A program made the translations under genes and the position numbers. The notes under the pieces are model-generated. The model made no database searches and was not told where the DNA came from. It worked only from the letters and a program-made list of their open reading frames with translations. Below are positions 13,267-13,372 of a DNA stretch of 13,372 nucleotides, one piece after another. The stretch is taken from positions 1 to 13,372 of the forward strand of contig NZ_NITZ01000045.1 in the NCBI RefSeq assembly GCF_002632615.1, given 5' to 3'. Within the stretch, counting starts at the first letter, position 1, and each line of letters begins with the position of its first letter. Source of the DNA: Xenorhabdus miraniensis. GTDB taxonomy: Bacteria; Pseudomonadota; Gammaproteobacteria; Enterobacterales; Enterobacteriaceae.

Positions 13267-13372
13267 TACTTAGTTAACCCGAATTCTGGATAAGAAGTTG
13301 ACGAGAAGCCTGTTCCAGGAGCAAAGTTTTGGTGCACACCCAAAAACAGCTCCGAGGTGGAACAGGCTATGG
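13267..13372. other. Long imperfect hairpin at the right edge, possible end of another IS
   Basis: AGCCTGTTCC (13307-13316) pairs perfectly with GGAACAGGCT (13359-13368). Inside, GGAGC pairs with GCTCC and GTTTTGG with CCAAAAC, giving a 62-base nested hairpin. It follows directly on the small Cys-rich pseudogene. A plus-strand frame is open from about 13272 to the edge (LTRILDKKLTRSLFQEQSFG ...), which could be leader or coding sequence of a following mobile element. The window ends too soon to decide. Confidence 0.3.

Overview
The window looks like a composite accessory region of an enterobacterial chromosome or large plasmid. The evidence is a lambda-type tail gene pair, an Ail/Lom-type outer membrane protein, IS3/IS5/IS66-type insertion sequences, a serine resolvase and a plasmid-type Toprim protein. 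The mosaic of IS relics, decayed genes and moderate AT content would suit a Morganellaceae-like genome (Photorhabdus, Xenorhabdus, Providencia), but that is inference; only Enterobacterales is reasonably supported.

Left part (1-2766): the 3' end of an IS5-family transposase and its terminal repeat abut an Ail/Lom-like gene with its own Rho-independent terminator. Next come two translationally coupled lambda-like tail assembly genes, K (JAMM plus NlpC/P60) and I. Gene I is cut off at its 3' end by a 198-bp element with 26-bp terminal inverted repeats (MITE-like). Beyond it lie a pseudogene broken by a 5-bp tandem duplication and a tiny gene start.

IS block (2786-5628): a truncated IS3-family relic on the minus strand, with a premature amber codon in orfA, directly abuts a complete IS66-family element (tnpA, tnpB, tnpC; 25-bp perfect terminal repeats). 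The IS66 copy has no 8-bp target duplication, so the two flanks were probably brought together by deletion or recombination.

Cargo (5625-10855, all minus strand): a compact AT-rich seven-gene operon. In transcription order it encodes an SDR with a degraded N-terminus, an APH-fold kinase, an archaeal-type methionine adenosyltransferase (broken by one frameshift), a histidine-phosphatase-fold protein, a second SDR, a P-loop kinase resembling FlaR/adenylate-kinase-like proteins, and an NDP-kinase-like protein whose stop codon is supplied by the IS66 end. Six junctions overlap or are separated by no more than 7 nt. The gene set implies small-molecule synthesis from S-adenosylmethionine through phosphorylated intermediates. 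I do not recognise the product; this is the best candidate in the window for an undescribed system.

Right part (10809-13372): a res-like array of repeated octamers, a serine resolvase, and an in-frame chimera joining a transposase N-terminal HTH region to a plasmid-type Toprim protein. These are followed by a truncated operon neighbour, a hairpin-rich 300-bp stretch, a small Cys-rich protein gene broken by a 10-bp tandem duplication, and a long terminal hairpin that may be the end of another IS. Mobile elements evidently assembled the region, and several genes are only recently broken.
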